NCBI GenBank assembly: GCA_963580455.1
Contig: OY756962.1
Coordinates: forward strand, 15,642,001 to 15,706,000
DNA: 64,000 bases
DNA from: Euonymus europaeus
Lineage: Eukaryota > Streptophyta > Magnoliopsida > Celastrales > Celastraceae
Direction of reading: 5' to 3'
This document shows positions 61,332-64,000 of the stretch, piece after piece; position 1 is the first letter of the stretch; the number at the start of each line of letters is the position of its first letter. A program made the position numbers and the translations under genes. The notes under the pieces were generated by a model. It searched no databases. It saw nothing but the letters and a program-made list of their open reading frames with translations, and was not told the DNA's origin.

Positions 61332-63415
61332 TTGAGCAACTTCGGACCATCAAAGTTGCTCGGTGTACACTTTTTATTGTTATTCTATGTCAAATTTTAT
61401 GAGTATAAGCTTCCAAGATTATTTCGATTCCAAATCACCAACGTTCTATGCGAAATAGACAAAACCGTTAAAAGCTCCTCCATAGAGAGAGTTGAGCAAC
61501 CTCAAACCATCAAAGTTGCTTGATGTAAACTTTTTATTGTCCTTCTATGTCAAATTTTACGAGTATAAGCTTCCAAGATTACTTCGATGCCAAAACACCA
61601 ACTTTTTATCACAAATGGACAAAACCGTTAAAAGCTCCTCCATAGAGAGAGTTGAGCAAGTTCGGACCAACAAAGTTGCTCGGGACACACTTTTTATTGT
61701 TCTTCTTTGTCAAATTTTACGAGTATAAGCTTCCTAGATTTTTTCGATGCTAAAACACCATCTTTCTATGACAAATGGACAAAACCGTTAAAAGTCCCTC
61801 CATAGAGAGAGTCGAGAAACTTCGGACCATCAAAGTTGCTTGGTGTACGCTTTTTATTGTTCTTCTATGTCAAATTTTACGAGTATAAGCTTCCAAGATT
61901 AATTCGATGCCAAAACACCAACTTTTAATCACAAATCGACAAAAACCGTTAAAAGCTCCTACATAGAGAGAGTTGAGCAACTTCGGACCAACAAAGTTGC
62001 TCGGGATACACTTTTTATTGTTCTTCTTTGTCAAATTTTACGAGTATAAGCTTCCTAGATTTTTTCGATGCTAAAACACCATATTTCTATGACAAATGGA
62101 CAAAACCGTTAAAAGTCCCTCCATAGAGAGAGTTGAGAAACTTCGGACCATCAAAGTTGCTTGGTGTACGCTTTTTATTGTTCTTCTATGTCAAATTTTA
62201 CTAGTATAAGCTTCCAAGATTATTTCGATGCCAAAACACCAACTTTTTATCACAAATGGACAAAAACCGTTAAAAGCTCCTACATAGAGAGAGTTGAGCA
62301 ACTTCGGACCAACAAAGTTGCTCGGGATACACTTTTTATTGTTCTTCTTTGTCAATTTTTACGAGTATATGCTTCCTAGATTATTTCGATGCTAAAACAC
62401 CATCTTTCTTTGACAAATGGACAAAACCGTTAAAAGCCCCTCCATAGAGAGAGTTGAGCAACATCGGACAATCAAAGTTGCTCGGTGTACCCTTTTTATT
62501 GTTATTCTATGTCAAATTTTATGAGTATAAGCTTCCAAGATTATTTCGATTCCAAATCACCAACGTTCTATGCGAAATAGACAAAACCGTTAAAAGCTCC
62601 TCCATAGAGAGAGTTGAGCAACTTCGAACCATCAAAGTTTCTTGATGTACACTTTTTATTGTCTTTCTATGTCAAATTTTACGAGTATAAGCTTCCTAGA
62701 TTTTTTCGATGCTAAAACACCATCTTTCTATGACAAATGGACAAAACCGTTAAAAGTCCTTCCATAGAGAGAGTTGAGAAACTTCGGACCATCAAAGTTG
62801 CTTGGTGTACGCTTTTTATTGTTCTTCTATGTCAAATTTTACGAGTATAAGCTTCCAAGATAAATTCGATGCCAAAACACCAACTTTTAATCACAAATGG
62901 ACAAAAACCGTTAAAAGCTCCTACATAGAGAGAGTTGAGCAACTTCCGACCAACAAAGTTGCTCGGGATACACTTTTTATTGTTCTTCTTTGTCAAATTT
63001 TACGAGTATAAGCTTCCTAGATTTTTTCGATGCTAAAACACCATCTTTCTATGACAAATGGACAAAACCGTTAAAAGTCCCTCCATAGAGAGAGTTGAGA
63101 AACTTCGGACCATCAAAGTTGCTTGGTGTACGCTTTTTTTTGTTCTTCTATGTCAAATTTTACGAGTATAAGCTTCCAAGATTATTTCGATGCCAAAACA
63201 CCAACTTTTTATCACAAATGGACAAAAACCGTTAAACGCTCCTACATAGAGAGAGTTGAGCAACTTCGGACCAACAAAGTTGCTCGGGATACACTTTTTA
63301 TTGTTCTTCTTTGTCAAATTTTACGAGTATAAGCTTCCTAGATTATTTCGATGCTAAAACACCATCTTTCTATGACAAATGGACAAAACCGTTAAAAGCC
63401 CCTCCATAGAGAGAG
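61332..63415 (+). repeat. 13-mer HOR, copy 5 (2084 bp)
   Basis: Shares GAGTCGAGAAAC (near 61810) with copy 4. It has GAGTATAAGC near 62523, where copies 1-4 have GAGTTTAAGC. Private changes are CTTTCTTTGAC near 62404 and CGGACAATC near 62466. It ends with the CTTCCGACC dimer (near 62944) and the T8-tract dimer (near 63133). Confidence 0.88.
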
Positions 63416-64000
63416 TTGAGCAACTTCGGACCATCAAAGTTGCTCGGTGTACACTTTTTATTGTTATTCTATGTCAAATTTTATGAGTATAAGCTTCCAA
63501 GATTACTTCGATGCCAAAACACCAACTTTTTATCACAAATGGACAAAACCGTTAAAAGCTCCAGGCATAGAGAGAGTTGAGCAACTTCGGACCAACAAAG
63601 TTGCTCGGGATACACTTTTTATTGTTCTTCTTTGTCAAATTTTACGAGTATAAGCTTCCTAGATTTTTTCGATGCTAAAACACTATATTTCTATGACAAA
63701 TGGACAAAACCGTTAAAAGTCCCTCCATAGAGAGAGTTGAGAAACTTCGGACCATGAAAGTTGCTTGGTGTACGCTTTTTATTGTTTTTCTATGTCAAAT
63801 TTTACGAGTATAAGCTTCCAAGATTATTTCGATGCCAAAACACCAACTTTTTATCACAAATGGACAAAAACCGTTAAAAGCTCCTACATAGAGAGAGTTG
63901 AGCAACTTCGGATCAACAAAGTTGCTCGGGATACACTTTTTATTGTTCTTCTTTGTCAAATTTTACGAGTATAAGCTTCCTAGATTATTTCGATGCTAAA
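63416..64000 (+). repeat. Partial unit resembling 4208-4790 (window edge)
   Basis: The next unit does not start as a sixth 13-mer. It carries GCTCCAGGC (63558), GGACCATGAAAG (near 63750) and TTGTTTTTCTATG (near 63783), the marker set of the units starting at 4208, 7899 and 12715. ACACTATATTTC near 63681 is a private change of ACACCATATTTC. It is cut by the window end. Confidence 0.85.

Larger units (their letters stand above)
1..64000 (+). repeat. Satellite DNA array, ~160-bp monomers, head to tail
   Basis: The same roughly 160-bp sequence recurs without interruption from base 1 to base 64000, always in one orientation. HindIII sites fall at 116, 275, 435, 596, 756 and 917 at the left end, with spacings of 159 to 161 bp, and continue to 63973. 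That leaves about 398 monomers between the first and last site. Conserved blocks in each monomer include TATAAGCTTCC, TTCGATGC, ACAAATGGACAAAA, CCGTTAAAAG, AGAGAGAGTTGAG, TTCGGACCA and TGTCAAATTTTA. The unit counted at 6369-6529 has 58 G or C in 161 bases (36%). Period, AT-richness and nested higher-order repeats are typical of centromeric or pericentromeric satellites. That role is inferred, since no centromere protein data are available here. The array continues past both window ends. The family and species are not recognised. Confidence 0.98.

Noticed and set aside
1..64000. CRISPR array
   Set aside because: Repeats are long, contiguous and diverging along their whole length. There are no unique spacers between short identical repeats, and no cas genes.
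1..64000. Assignment to a named plant satellite family or species
   Set aside because: Length, AT-richness and HindIII periodicity are shared by many unrelated satellites, and I could not match the sequence to one I know. A search of the A, B, L and D monomers against satellite and genome databases would decide this.

Overview
The whole 64 kb window is one uninterrupted satellite DNA array. I see no gene, RNA gene, transposon or unique sequence in it. The basic unit is an AT-rich monomer (about 36% GC) of 160 or 161 bp. It is repeated head to tail in a single orientation from the first base to the last. Almost every monomer carries one HindIII site (AAGCTT), which gives a convenient frame: the first is at 116, the last at 63973, with about 398 monomers between them (mean period about 160.4 bp). 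This points to eukaryotic centromeric or other heterochromatic satellite DNA. A period near 160 bp, with nested higher-order repeats, is common in plant centromeres and occurs in some animals. I do not recognise the family, so I name no species.

The array has several levels of order. Level 1: monomers fall into four recognisable types. A is 161 bp with an A5 tract. B is 160 bp with an A4 tract and CCTAGA after the HindIII site. L is 160 bp with TTACTTCGATGCC. D is 160 bp with GATTCCAAATCACC. Level 2: A and B mostly alternate, giving a 321-bp dimer. Level 3: dimers plus L- or D-containing trimers form higher-order repeats (HORs) of 11 monomers (about 1765 bp), 13 (2084 bp), 14 (2247 bp), 16 (2568 bp) and larger.

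Layout: 1-16 kb is a heterogeneous mosaic containing D monomers, with long units of 23, 30 and 21 monomers. 16-18.8 kb is a transition block that resembles 45.6-47.3 kb. 18.8-45.6 kb is a homogenised core of 11-mer and 16-mer units with no D monomers. 45.6-50.1 kb holds two 14-mer units. 50.1-53.0 kb is a short mosaic. 53.0-63.4 kb holds five tandem 13-mer units in which D monomers reappear. 63.4-64 kb returns to the sequence type seen at 4.2-4.8 kb. The picture is a younger amplified core inside an older related background.

The most interesting sequence signal is a perfect 9-bp dyad, GAGCAACTT - 10 nt - AAGTTGCTC. It is intact in A-type and related units and broken in B-type units, so in regular regions it recurs about every 321 bp. 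Many short open frames exist, but they are by-products of the repeat and none is annotated as a gene.
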